Assembly: GCF_022132145.1 (NCBI RefSeq)
Contig: NZ_JAJISP010000006.1
Span: 248,001-312,000 of the forward strand
DNA length: 64,000 nt
Source: Pseudomonas sp. MMS21 TM103
GTDB taxonomy: Bacteria; Pseudomonadota; Gammaproteobacteria; Pseudomonadales; Pseudomonadaceae
Reading direction: 5' to 3'
Shown: piece after piece, positions 1 through 8,590 of the stretch
How positions within the stretch are numbered: the first letter of the stretch is position 1
Layout: each line of letters opens with the position of its first letter
The notes under the pieces: model-generated
The model's database searches: none
What the model was told of the DNA's origin: nothing
Seen by the model: the letters and a program-made list of their open reading frames with translations, nothing else
Position numbers and translations under genes: made by a program

Positions 1-880
1 GGCAGGCGAGCAAACCGCCCGGCGCCTCAGAGCGCAGCCAGGTCTGCAGAAAATCCAGGGCGGCGTCCGCACCTGGCGCTGACCACTCAAGCGCGAAGCC
101 CAACTGCAGGGAGGGTGCACCGCCAGGCAGGGTCATGCGCAACTGCTGCACGCTCAGCGGTAACAACGCTGCCGGGGACGACTGCCGCTGGTGGCCTCGC
201 CCCGGCAACGCCGCGCCGTGACGCTGGACCAGCTTATCCAACTCAGCGGATGCCTGCGGGCCAACCACCATCAGCGACAGTTGTCCGGCCTGGTAGAAGC
301 GCCGGTGAAACGCCCGCAGCGCCTGCTGAAATGCGGCCTGCTCGACGGCCAGGGTGTGACGGTTGCCGGCCTGAAAAGCCGCGAAGCGGTGCCCGCTCGG
401 CAACGCTTGACCCAGCGCCACCGCCACCAGGGTCTCGGGGTCCTGGCCGCGGGCGAGGAACTCGGCATGCACCACCTCGCGCTCGCGCAACTGCGCCGCC
501 TCATCCAGCAGCGGATGGACCAGCATATCGAGCAAGCGAGCCAAGGCCTCGTCGAGCCGATCGGCCGGCACCTCGCAGAAATAATCGGTGTGACGCGCCT
601 GGGTCGAGGCATTGACCTGCCCGCCGCAGGCCTGCACGAACGCCATCAGACTCTGTTCGACGGCATAACCACTGCTGCCGAGAAACAGCAGGTGCTCGAG
701 AAAATGTGCCATGCCTGGGTAATCCGCCGGCTCATCATGGCTGCCCACCGCAACCCGCACGCTGATCGCCGCCTTGGCTGCACCCGGCAGGCTGAGCATG
801 GCCACCTGCAGCCCGCTGGCCAACTGCCGACATTCCGGCTGGGCAACAGTGAGCGACGGCAAGGTGCAGACGGCAGGCAT
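1..880 (-). CDS. pqqF: PqqF-like insulinase-family (M16) peptidase, N-terminal part, runs off the left edge
   Basis: The reading frame is open from the ATG at 880 to the window edge (293 codons seen). It starts MPAVCTLPSL and carries the inverted zinc motif H59-F-L-E62-H63 of M16 metallopeptidases, inside the typical context GMAHFLEHLLFLGS. Further M16 features follow: the QVNAST strand, and a downstream acidic helix (LREREVVHAEF) that supplies the third metal ligand in this family. PqqF is a periplasmic or cytosolic M16 protease thought to process the PqqA peptide in pyrroloquinoline quinone synthesis. The assignment to PqqF rather than another M16 peptidase rests on overall resemblance and a Pseudomonas setting; the C-terminal half is not visible. 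Before the island inserted it lay directly upstream of, and divergent from, dusA. Confidence 0.8.
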   Translation of the reverse strand, partial: MPAVCTLPSLTVAQPECRQLASGLQVAMLSLPGAAKAAISVRVAVGSHDEPADYPGMAHFLEHLLFLGSSGYAVEQSLMAFVQACGGQVNASTQARHTDYFCEVPADRLDEALARLLDMLVHPLLDEAAQLREREVVHAEFLARGQDPETLVAVALGQALPSGHRFAAFQAGNRHTLAVEQAAFQQALRAFHRRFYQAGQLSLMVVGPQASAELDKLVQRHGAALPGRGHQRQSSPAALLPLSVQQLRMTLPGGAPSLQLGFALEWSAPGADAALDFLQTWLRSEAPGGLLAC

Positions 881-1166
881 AGCTAGACTCGACTCTGGCA
901 GGTTTCGGCACTCCAGCATCAAACACTCGCTAACTGAAGGGCAATAGTGCTTTGGAAGTAGCGGTAACCGTACAAAGTCCAAGCGAATGGGCTGACAAAC
1001 CCACGGCGATATGGCCGATCAGCCAATAAAGCCGCCCAGCATGCCCTGCTCGCCCAGCCGACATACCTGATAAATTTGCCACCCCGTTATCGGTGCGGCG
1101 CCTTGGCTGCCTGCTGAACACTAATAACGCGAACCTCCCGAGCCCGCTGAAACAAGACCACCCAAG
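881..1166. other. Intergenic region between pqqF and the old dusA start
   Basis: These 286 bases separate the divergent starts of pqqF and the dusA stub and should hold the ancestral promoters of both. I see no convincing gene, hairpin or operator here. A longer open frame on the minus strand crosses this stretch and the dusA stub, but it has no recognisable protein features and is antisense to the stub. Confidence 0.4.
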
Positions 1167-1280
1167 ATGTCCCAAGATCACCTCGAACCTCTGCGCCAAG
1201 ACCACCCGCCTGTCTGCCGCCGCTTCTCCGTGGCGCCGATGATGGAGTGGCGCAAGCATACTGTTATCACTGCCCTCTGA
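1167..1280 (+). pseudogene. dusA: Stranded 5' stub of dusA (original chromosomal start)
   Basis: The ATG at 1167 opens a frame reading MSQDHLEPLRQDHPP, then CRRFSVAPMMEW, then a foreign tail that stops at 1278-1280 (37 residues). RRFSVAPMM(E/D)W is the N-terminal signature of tRNA-dihydrouridine synthase A, and the same residues occur at the start of the complete dusA at 34035. The two copies encode the same residues with different synonymous codons before CCGATGATGGA. This is what integration of an element into the 5' end of dusA leaves behind: the host start is cut off at the left junction, while the element supplies a replacement start at the right junction. The stub may still be transcribed from the old dusA promoter. 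Confidence 0.85.
1231..1250. repeat. Left attachment-site-like repeat (attL)
   Basis: This 20-base stretch matches 34099-34118 at 17 of 20 positions. The uninterrupted common core is CCGATGATGGA (1236-1246 and 34104-34114), followed by one mismatch and TGG. It lies exactly where the dusA homology of the left stub ends, so it is the expected crossover region of a dusA-specific integrase. The exact core cannot be fixed without an empty-site comparison. Confidence 0.65.
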
Positions 1281-1419
1281 TTCAGTCATGCACAATTTCT
1301 GCTCAACTTCTGACACCCCATAAATGCCCATTTGCACACGCCAAGTCGTAGTGCGTCCAATCAGGAAAGATGCCAAGTCATTTGAAGATGCACTTCCTTA
1401 CGGTGCGCTGGTAGCCCAC

Positions 1420-1615
1420 GAGCAGAGATCGTAGGGTAATCCCCCCTGAAATCAGTGCTCGTCAGAAGTAGAATTTTGTCCTAATCGGATCAAGGGAATT
1501 AGGCGTGAAGACATCGCGCTTTCGGCGCAGCCTAATCATCGCCATTCATACCTTAAACGCCGTGTGCTGTAGACCGGGAGTAGAGCAGTGGGTGCGCTTT
1601 TATCCCCCAAAATAA
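1420..1615 (+). mobile_element. Possible remnant of an IS3-family element start (orfA beginning)
   Basis: A GTG at 1505 opens a short frame starting VKTSRFRRS, which resembles the N-terminus of OrfA in the IS407-like group of IS3 elements (typically M-K-x-S-R-F-T-E/D-S-Q-I). The frame loses similarity after about 15 codons and ends at 1613-1615. The upstream sequence with GTAGAATTTTGTCC looks like the terminal region preceding orfA in such elements. This is from recollection of the family, not a comparison. The rest of 1281-1652 holds nothing else that I recognise. Confidence 0.3.
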
Positions 1616-1652
1616 CTGCCAGCTCGCTATTAGTTCCGGCAAGCTGTGAGGC

Positions 1653-2927
1653 TCACCAGAGCGCTAAGGTGTAACCCAGAATCAGGCGATTCTCATCTAT
1701 ATCCGTTGCGAGTCCATTACCAGACCTGAAACTCACGTTCCTCCAGCGCAGACTCAACCCCTTCAGGCTACCACTCTGCACGACGTAGGCCAGATCGGTA
1801 TCGCGCTCCCACTCCTGGCCTCTGCTAGTCGTCGCGGTCCTGGCATTGCGGCCATCGACATAACGGGTCATGAATGTCAGTCCGGGAATACCCTGGGCGA
1901 TGAAGTCATAGTCATATCGTAGTTGCCAGGAGTCCTCCTCGGCGCGGGTGAAGTCATTCAGGGTCACCAGGTTGACGACGTAGGCCGCCCCGCCGTTGAG
2001 GTAGGGAAAGGCACTATTGCCGGATAGGGTTTGCCAGGCCGCGCTGACCTTGTGGCCGCCATGGCTGATACTGAATATGCCATTGAGATTGCGGTTGTCG
2101 ATCTCACCCGCACGCTGACTGCCATCGCCGCGACTCTCGAAGTAACGGATATCGCTGCGCAGGCTGAAACCGCTGGGCAGTGATTGGTTATGCACCAGAC
2201 CGATAAATTGCTGGCGGTAGATCTCGTCGAGCTGACCATAGTAGTAACTGATGGCGAGCTGCGGATTGATCGCGTAGCTACCCCCGACAAAGTCAAAGGC
2301 GTCGCTAGAGGTACTGCCTAAGCCGATCTCGTCGCGCCCTGAAGAGTCGCGCAGATTGCTGCGGGTCAGGCGGCCAGCGTCGACAGTCAGACCCTCCACC
2401 TCCTGGAAAGTGAACATGCCACCCTGGAAAGTCGAAGGGAGCAGGCGGGTGTCGTTGTAGATGGCAATCGGCAGCCATGGTTGCAAGGTGCCTAGACGTA
2501 GCACGCTCTTCGACGCGCGCAGTTTCGCGGTCAAGCCCAGCTCGCTATAGTCGTCCACCGGTTCTTTGCTGGTGGGACTGAACGGCAACAGGCCCGTGCC
2601 ACGGCGATCGCGACTGGAATCCAGCTTGATCCCAAGCTCGCCGATGGCGTCGAGCCCGACGCCTACCGAGCCTTCGGTGTAGCCCGACTCGAGCCGGGCG
2701 ATGAAGCCCTGGCCCCATTCAGCAGCTTTTGCCTGGCGCGCCGACTCCTGGCGGAAATCGCGGTTCAGGTAGTAGTTTCGAAGCTCCAGGCTGGCCTTGC
2801 TATCGTCGATGACGCCGGCCACGACCACAGAAGCCATCAAAAGAAATGGGGTTGCTAACAGGCTTGCGATCAGGCGCGGACCAATCACTTGGATGTGGTT
2901 CATTGTTTTTATTCTCAACATTTTCAA
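1653..2927 (-). CDS. OprD-family outer-membrane porin
   Basis: A 424-residue protein with a signal peptide (hydrophobic core IASLLATPFLLMASVVVA, cleavage probably near VVAG) followed by the OprD-family opening (SKASLELRNYYLNRDF, then AAEWGQGFIARLESGYT). It ends in an aromatic residue (GYTLALW), as expected for a beta-barrel recognised by the Bam machinery. OprD-type porins are substrate-selective channels for amino acids and carboxylates. The start may be the ATG at 2903 (MNHIQV) rather than 2927. It lies upstream of, and in the same direction as, the MHS permease and M20 hydrolase, so it may let the substrate of that enzyme cross the outer membrane. Which OprD subgroup it belongs to cannot be told. 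Confidence 0.9.
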   Translation of the reverse strand: MKMLRIKTMNHIQVIGPRLIASLLATPFLLMASVVVAGVIDDSKASLELRNYYLNRDFRQESARQAKAAEWGQGFIARLESGYTEGSVGVGLDAIGELGIKLDSSRDRRGTGLLPFSPTSKEPVDDYSELGLTAKLRASKSVLRLGTLQPWLPIAIYNDTRLLPSTFQGGMFTFQEVEGLTVDAGRLTRSNLRDSSGRDEIGLGSTSSDAFDFVGGSYAINPQLAISYYYGQLDEIYRQQFIGLVHNQSLPSGFSLRSDIRYFESRGDGSQRAGEIDNRNLNGIFSISHGGHKVSAAWQTLSGNSAFPYLNGGAAYVVNLVTLNDFTRAEEDSWQLRYDYDFIAQGIPGLTFMTRYVDGRNARTATTSRGQEWERDTDLAYVVQSGSLKGLSLRWRNVSFRSGNGLATDIDENRLILGYTLALW

Positions 2928-3133
2928 TAAGGGACAATGCTTCGCGCGGGGGCTGCCCCCGCTGCATCGATTACAGCCATAGAGCTTATGGACTGCATGA
3001 GTAGTGGAGCCACGACAGTTCGGCAGCGGAGGGTCTTAGGATCCATTCAGGCTAACGATGGCAGCTCACTGCCTTCAGCCCCGTCGAGGTCTCACTAGAC
3101 AGTTTCCGCCACCGGATAGTCGAAGGCCTACGC

Positions 3134-4501
3134 CTACAGGCCTTGAGTGGTCTCACGGCTGAGGGGCACGTCGGTATGGGTCGACTGCACCCCCAGTTTG
3201 ACGGGGTCGCCATTATCGACGACCGCAAGGTGTGCCTCGTGCGTGCGATCAATCAGGAAAAAGGCTGCAACTAGGCCAAGGGCCGCGGCAAACATCACGT
3301 AGAACACCGGCGCAATGGCAAGGCCTGTAGTGTGAATCAGCCAGGTCACGATGAACTGGGCAAAACCGCCGAAAATCATCACTGCGAGGTTGTAAGCGAG
3401 CGCGAGCCCCGTAGAGCGGACGCCAACGGGGAATTGCTCCGCCATCACGGCTGATATTGGTCCGAAGTACACGGCGAGCAGTGTGCACAACACCACTTGC
3501 ATCGTCATTAGTCGAGCGAATGACGGCGCCGCATGAACCCAGCTGAACAACGGATAAAGGGCGACAAGGAGTCCGGCGGTCGCGGCTATGATCAGTACCC
3601 TCCGGCCAACGCGGTCAGACAGAGCCCCGAATACCGGCATCAAGAGTGTCATCAGCGCGACGGCAATAACCTGGGCGGTAAAGGCTTCGGTCAGCGGCAA
3701 ATTCAATTGCTGACTCGCGAAGGTCGGCATGTAGACAAGAATTACGTAGAAGCCAACGGTGCCACATACCGTGAGCGCCATAACGATGATCACCTCGCGC
3801 AGGTGATTACGCAGCATACGAGCGAGCGATTGTTTTTCCTTTGGTGCTTGGCGAGCCTCCAGAAAGGCACTGGTTTCCGACAAATGACGGCGCATCCACA
3901 ACCCGACTGGACCGATGATGAGACCTATCATGAAGGGAATGCGCCAGCCCCAGGCGTCAAGCGCCTCCGGTGTTAGTCCACGCGTAACCAGTGCAGTGAT
4001 GGCAGCGCCACAGAATACCGCTAAACCCTGACCGAACATCTGCCATGAGCCATAGAGTCCACGGCGATTGGGCGGAGCACTCTCGATCAGAAAGGAGGTG
4101 GCGCTGGCGAATTCGCCGCCGGTAGCGAACCCCTGCAGCAGGCGTGCAAGCACTATGAGCAGTGGCGCGGCAACACCAATCGCGGCGTAAGGCGGGGCGA
4201 ATGCAATCAGCGCGATGGATACGGTCATCATGCCGATAATCAGCTGCAGTGCGGCCTTACGCCCCCTGCGGTCAGCGTAAATACCGAGCAGAACACCGCC
4301 GACTGGGCGCATGAAGAAGCCGACGCCAAATGTCGCCGTTGCCATGAGTAACGAACTGTATTCGCTGTCGGAAGGAAAGAACAGGCGTGAAATCACCACG
4401 GCGAGAAAGCCAAAGACGATGAAGTCATACCATTCCAGTGCATTACCGATCACGGCCGCGACAATCTGGCTCTTGAGGGGCGCTGCGTGTTGTCTGCTCA
4501 T
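3134..4501 (-). CDS. MFS permease of the metabolite:H+ symporter (MHS) family
   Basis: A 455-residue protein with about twelve predicted membrane segments. It opens with AAVIGNALEWYDFIVFGF, the MHS-family start seen in ProP, KgtP and ShiA relatives, and has the loop motif YADRRGRKAAL between segments 2 and 3 and LLQGFATGGEFASATSF in segment 4. The family imports osmolytes, dicarboxylates and aromatic or amino acids with protons. It lies 58 bases downstream of the M20 amidohydrolase on the same strand, so the two probably form an operon in which this carrier brings in the enzyme's substrate. The substrate itself is not readable from sequence. Confidence 0.9.
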   Translation of the reverse strand: MSRQHAAPLKSQIVAAVIGNALEWYDFIVFGFLAVVISRLFFPSDSEYSSLLMATATFGVGFFMRPVGGVLLGIYADRRGRKAALQLIIGMMTVSIALIAFAPPYAAIGVAAPLLIVLARLLQGFATGGEFASATSFLIESAPPNRRGLYGSWQMFGQGLAVFCGAAITALVTRGLTPEALDAWGWRIPFMIGLIIGPVGLWMRRHLSETSAFLEARQAPKEKQSLARMLRNHLREVIIVMALTVCGTVGFYVILVYMPTFASQQLNLPLTEAFTAQVIAVALMTLLMPVFGALSDRVGRRVLIIAATAGLLVALYPLFSWVHAAPSFARLMTMQVVLCTLLAVYFGPISAVMAEQFPVGVRSTGLALAYNLAVMIFGGFAQFIVTWLIHTTGLAIAPVFYVMFAAALGLVAAFFLIDRTHEAHLAVVDNGDPVKLGVQSTHTDVPLSRETTQGL

Positions 4502-4559
4502 GCTGCCATCTCCACAATAGATCTTACTTGTTGTTATTAATCTGAGTGATCAAAGCGAT

Positions 4560-5768
4560 TCATTCGCCGAAGAACCGCTTACCAAGCGCCACCCAGAAGG
4601 CTGCGCCAGGTACCAAACAGGCATCATTGAAGTCGTAATGGGGGTTGTGCACACTGCAAGGTCCCAGGTGCTCGCCACCGCCGAAACCGTTGTCGCCGTT
4701 ACCGATGAGCAGGTAACAACCTGGTACCTGCTGCAAGATAAAGGCGAAATCTTCGCTACCGCTTAACGGTGGGGCATCACCAACGACCCGTGCATCGCCG
4801 ACCAGTTCGCGCGCGACCTCAGCCGCGAGGTGCGTTTCGCTAACGCTGTTGACTAGGACTGGATAACCGCGCTCGTAATGGACTTCGCAGGCGACGCCGA
4901 AGGCTGCCGCCTGCCCTTCAACTAGAGTGCGAATACGCGTCTCAAGCAAATCGCGCACCTCCGGTCGCAGAGCGCGCACGCTCAACTCCATCTCGGCCAT
5001 TTCAGGGATCACGTTGTAGGTTTTTCCCGCCTCGATGCGTCCCACGCTGATGACCGCAGCGTCGTTCGGGTCAATATTGCGCCCGACAATGGTTTGCAGG
5101 GCGAGTACGGTCGCTGCCGCGGGCAGCATCGGATCCACGGCGAGGTGCGGCAATGCACCGTGCCCGCCCTTACCGTTGAAACGTATTACTACCCTATCGG
5201 ACGAGGCCATAAAGGCTCCCGCACGAAAGCGGAAATGGCCAGTCGGGACACCCGGGTAGTTGTGCATCGCGAAGACCGCATCGCATGGGAAGCGCTCGAG
5301 CAATCCCTCATCGAGCATGCGTCGTGCCCCGCCTCCGCCACCCAGTTCTTCAGCGGGCTGAAAAATCAGGTTCAACGTACCGCTACCTGGCAGGCGCCCT
5401 TCCCGGTGCATGCGAGCGAATACTTCCGCAGCGCCCAATAGCATCGTGGTGTGACCGTCATGACCACAGGCATGCATTTGGCCTGGAGTAAGGCTCGCCC
5501 ATGGCAGGCCTGTCAGCTCCTGAATCGGCAGCGCGTCCATATCAGCACGTATGCCGAGCCGAGGCCCGCCCTCGCCCCAGCACAGGGTCCCTACGACACC
5601 GGTAACCGCAATATCGCAATGCACCTCGTAACCCCATTGCGCCAAGCATTCAGCCACAAGCCGGCTTGTCGCAAACTCGCTGAAGCCGAGCTCAGGATGC
5701 TGATGAATCGTGCGCCGCCATGACTTCATCGCAGCTTCGTTGGGTAGGTAGAGATCGAATGTATTCAT
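4560..5768 (-). CDS. M20 family amidohydrolase (hippurate hydrolase / N-acyl amino acid amidohydrolase type)
   Basis: About 402 residues from the preferred start MNTFDLYLP (ATG at 5768); a longer frame reaches 5819 but would run closer to the divergent regulator. M20D features are clear: RADMDALPIQE, the metal-binding MHACGHDGHTTMLLG, FQPAEELGGGG with the catalytic glutamate, HNYPGVP, GKGGHGALPH in the dimerisation domain, and SGSEDFAF near the end. Such enzymes remove acyl or aroyl groups from amino acids in the cytosol. Its neighbours (an MHS permease and a porin downstream, a divergent LysR upstream) suggest a small inducible uptake-and-hydrolysis unit. Hippurate-like substrates are the commonest in this group, but the real one is not known. 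Confidence 0.85.
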   Translation of the reverse strand: MNTFDLYLPNEAAMKSWRRTIHQHPELGFSEFATSRLVAECLAQWGYEVHCDIAVTGVVGTLCWGEGGPRLGIRADMDALPIQELTGLPWASLTPGQMHACGHDGHTTMLLGAAEVFARMHREGRLPGSGTLNLIFQPAEELGGGGGARRMLDEGLLERFPCDAVFAMHNYPGVPTGHFRFRAGAFMASSDRVVIRFNGKGGHGALPHLAVDPMLPAAATVLALQTIVGRNIDPNDAAVISVGRIEAGKTYNVIPEMAEMELSVRALRPEVRDLLETRIRTLVEGQAAAFGVACEVHYERGYPVLVNSVSETHLAAEVARELVGDARVVGDAPPLSGSEDFAFILQQVPGCYLLIGNGDNGFGGGEHLGPCSVHNPHYDFNDACLVPGAAFWVALGKRFFGE

Positions 5769-5847
5769 GGCTCGATAATAGAATTTGCAGTGCTTTATGG
5801 AAGGCAGTATTTTTTCCATGGTGACAACTAAAAGGAATCACCCCTCC

Positions 5848-6738
5848 ATGAAGGATCACCAACTCAAAGCCCTCATCCAAGTCGCCGAGTCCGGCTCTAT
5901 TCGAGCGGCTGCGCGCGCGATGAACCTGAGCCAGAGCGCGCTAACTAAAGCCTTGCGAGAGCTTGAAGATGATGTTGGCGCAGAGCTGCTAACACGCAGC
6001 TACAAGGGCATTCATTTCACGCCCGCGGGCCACGCACTATTAGTGCGGGCACGCCTGGCACACTCAACACTTGAAAAGGCGCGAGAGGAAATTCGTCTAT
6101 TACGTGGCGGCGCCGGGGCGCGGGTAGCGATCGCCTTGACCCCGTTGGTGGCGGCGACAATCCTCCCCCCGATCCTGACTGAATTCCGCCGCATTCAGCC
6201 GGATGCCGCCCTGACTCTCGAGGAAGGGTTGCTGACACAAGCCCTACCTGGCCTGCTAGAAGGTCGGCTCGACTTCGCGGTAGCGCTGGCCAACCCTGGC
6301 GATCTACCGTATGAGGTGAGTTTCGAACCGCTGGCCGACGTCCACGCGGCTCCCACCGGCCGCCTCGATCACCCGTTGGCTAGCGCTCGAACATGGGCAG
6401 AGCTCAAAGACGCTAGTTGGGTGCTGAACCTCAGCGACGGGAGCATGGGCAACCACCTGGTGAAATGGTTAGCAGCCAACGACATAGACGCGCCAAAAAA
6501 CGTTATGTGCTGTGCTTCGCTCACACTGATGCTGGAACTGATGCGCCGTACTGACTACATAGGCTTCGGACCCACAGCCTTGCTTAGCGATTCCTTATTT
6601 GGCGCTGGACTGCAGCAACTCTCCGTCAGTCCCCTGCCGCCACCTATGTCACTCGGAATCCTGAGCTTGCGAGGCGTTCCCCTAGGAACATCAGCAAAAA
6701 TGCTGGCTGGGCTGTTCACCCGTCGCCTTCGGAGATGA
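5848..6738 (+). CDS. LysR-type transcriptional regulator, divergent from the M20 amidohydrolase
   Basis: The start MKDHQLKALIQ (5848) has an AAAGGAA element about 11 bases upstream; longer starts at 5785 or 5821 are possible. The N-terminal helix-turn-helix is canonical (GSIRAAARAMNLSQSALTKALRELEDDVGAELLTR), followed by GIHFTPAGHAL and a periplasmic-binding-like effector domain. The protein has about 296 residues. It is divergently transcribed from the amidohydrolase, with an intergenic gap of only 79 bases that should contain its binding site. The usual reading is that it controls the M20-MHS(-porin) genes in response to their substrate. Local base composition is less GC-rich than in the sox genes. 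Confidence 0.88.
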   Translation: MKDHQLKALIQVAESGSIRAAARAMNLSQSALTKALRELEDDVGAELLTRSYKGIHFTPAGHALLVRARLAHSTLEKAREEIRLLRGGAGARVAIALTPLVAATILPPILTEFRRIQPDAALTLEEGLLTQALPGLLEGRLDFAVALANPGDLPYEVSFEPLADVHAAPTGRLDHPLASARTWAELKDASWVLNLSDGSMGNHLVKWLAANDIDAPKNVMCCASLTLMLELMRRTDYIGFGPTALLSDSLFGAGLQQLSVSPLPPPMSLGILSLRGVPLGTSAKMLAGLFTRRLRR

Positions 6739-6876
6739 CACATGTACAGAGTCGCCCTCCCTAGCGACGCCAATCTAGCTGATCACAGGAGACAGCCCAC
6801 ACTCTGGTGGTCTACTGATCCCGACTCACCAACTCACCAACTCACGTGAGCGTCCTTACCGTTAGTGATTTGTCTA

Positions 6877-7082
6877 ATGAATACACAGCGACGTACGTTT
6901 TCGCCGAGTTAGAACGTTAGGGTGCGGCCCTTATTTTGGAACAAGGCTGCAGCCATATAGAAGCTTACCGTTCGCTGGAGGTGGTGGGTGCAACCTTGCT
7001 CCGCAGGGTTAAGTAGCTCCAGAAGGAGCGTTAGGGTGTAACTCCAAAGATCAAGGCACTCACGCCCGAGCAGAAGAAGTAG
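6877..7082 (+). pseudogene. Degenerate IS3-family transposase OrfA
   Basis: In the frame ending at 7082 the sequence reads ALILEQGCSHIEAYRSLEVV, then GATLLRRVK, LQKER, and GVTPKIKALTPEQKK, with in-frame TAG codons after RRVK, after QKER and at the end. This is the middle of an IS3-family OrfA (helix-turn-helix segment followed by the A-L-T-P-E-Q linker), where CAG/GAG codons have decayed to stops. A plausible start, MNTQRRTFSP, lies at 6877 with a frame disruption before the main block. No OrfB (DDE) part follows. The rest of the gap 6739-7321 shows nothing recognisable. The remnant marks past insertion activity in the left part of the island. Confidence 0.7.
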
Positions 7083-7321
7083 TCAATCCCCCCTGTTGTG
7101 ACGGCCAGCGCCCGGCTTACCGAAAAAGTGCAAACGGCTTCCTTCCTGCCCCACCTCTAAGCAAATTAGCTAAAGTGACAAAAAATAGCTGACAAACATG
7201 GTGATTAACGGTCAAATTATTGTGCAGGTTGCACAATATGATTGATGCAAAACGCTATATTCCGGACTTGGCATGGCCTTCGCTAAAGACTCCGTATACC
7301 CACCTATCCGGAGCATCGGTC

Positions 7322-8590
7322 ATGACTCAGAAAGACAGTGACTTCCCCCTCAGCGAAGTGCCAGCCAGCGCGCGCCAGGGTCTGTTGTCTACCTCCATCC
7401 TGCTGTTTGGCTTCACCTTCTTCACCGCCACCATGTTCGCCGGTGGCAAGATCGGCTTGGCGTTCGACTTCAAGACCATGATCTGGGCAGCGGTGCTAGG
7501 AAATTGCCTGCTGGGCCTGTATGCAGCAGTGCTCGGCTTCATCGCCTGTCGCAGCGGCCTTAATTCCGTACTGATGGGGCGTTTTTGCTTCGGGGAGCTG
7601 GGAAGCAAGCTGTCCGACGTCCTGCTCGGCTTCACCCAAATCGGCTGGTACGCCTGGGGTACCGCGACGATAGCCATCGTGTTGGTAAAGCTGCTCGGCC
7701 TGCCGGAAGACTGGACCATCCCGCTGATGGTGCTGTTCGGCTTCGGCTTCTGCCTGACCGCCTATGTCGGCTACAAGGGCATGGATATCCTGTCGCGCGT
7801 CTCCGTGCCTGCGATGCTGATCCTGCTGGGCATTTCGCTGTGGATCGCCACCCGCGACATTGGCGGGCTGGACAATCTGCTTGCCGTGCAACCGAAGGAA
7901 AGTATGAGCCTGAACATGGCCATCACCATGATCTTCGGCACCTTCGTCAGTGGCGCCATCCAAGCAACCAACTGGACTCGCTTCGCCAAAAGTGGCCGGG
8001 TAGCGGTGCTCTCCAGCCTGTTCGGCTTCTTCATCGGCAACGGCCTGATGATCGTCACCGGCGCCTATGGCGCGATCATCTACCAGCAGCCGGACGTCGT
8101 TGAAGTGCTGGTTCTGCAGGGGCTGTCGATGGCCGCGGTGGTGCTGCTGTTCCTGAACATCTGGACCACCCAGGACAACACCATCTACAACTTCGCCGCC
8201 GCTGGCTGCAATCTGGTGCGCACCGACCGTCGCAGGATAATCACCCTCTGCGGCGCGGCAATCGGCACCTTGCTGGCCATCGGCGGCATGTACGAGATGC
8301 TCATCCCCTTCCTGATCCTGCTGGGCTCGATGATTCCGCCGCTGGGCGGGGTGATCATGGCCGACTTTTTCCATGCCCATAAGGGCCGCTACCCGAAGCT
8401 CGCCGAAGCCCGGTTGCCGAAGTTCAACGTGCTGGGGCTGAGCGCCTACGCCATCGGTGTGGCTTGTGCCTACTTCTCACCCTGGGTCGCACCAATCGTC
8501 GGTATTGCCGCTGCCTTCTTAGGCTACATCGCCCTGTACGAAATCCGACGCGTGACACAAGCGCAGCGCATCGCGGCGCCCAGCGCATGA
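7322..8590 (+). CDS. CodB-like permease of the NCS1 nucleobase/cation symporter family
   Basis: About 422 residues from MTQKDSDFPLSEVP (ATG 7322, preceded by CCGGAGC at good spacing). It has roughly twelve membrane segments, with the CodB-type opening VPASARQGLLSTSILLFGFT and conserved blocks GQIGWYAWG-like (FTQIGWYAWGTAT), NWTRFAKSGR and NIWTTQDNTIYNF. The family imports cytosine, allantoin, hydantoins and related small heterocycles with a cation. The stop overlaps the start of the PucR regulator (ATGA), so the two are one operon. No cytosine deaminase follows. Because it sits in an island with creatininase, and because cytosine and creatinine are both small amino-imino ring compounds, creatinine is a possible substrate; this is inference only. 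Confidence 0.85.
   Translation: MTQKDSDFPLSEVPASARQGLLSTSILLFGFTFFTATMFAGGKIGLAFDFKTMIWAAVLGNCLLGLYAAVLGFIACRSGLNSVLMGRFCFGELGSKLSDVLLGFTQIGWYAWGTATIAIVLVKLLGLPEDWTIPLMVLFGFGFCLTAYVGYKGMDILSRVSVPAMLILLGISLWIATRDIGGLDNLLAVQPKESMSLNMAITMIFGTFVSGAIQATNWTRFAKSGRVAVLSSLFGFFIGNGLMIVTGAYGAIIYQQPDVVEVLVLQGLSMAAVVLLFLNIWTTQDNTIYNFAAAGCNLVRTDRRRIITLCGAAIGTLLAIGGMYEMLIPFLILLGSMIPPLGGVIMADFFHAHKGRYPKLAEARLPKFNVLGLSAYAIGVACAYFSPWVAPIVGIAAAFLGYIALYEIRRVTQAQRIAAPSA

Noticed and set aside
191..886. Long plus-strand open frame (231 codons) at the left edge
   Set aside because: It is antisense to pqqF, whose minus-strand frame has the M16 zinc motif and good codon use. The plus-strand frame has no family features.
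930..1376. Minus-strand frame of 148 codons over the left junction
   Set aside because: It crosses the dusA stub and the att-like repeat in antisense, so it spans an insertion junction and is unlikely to be a real gene.
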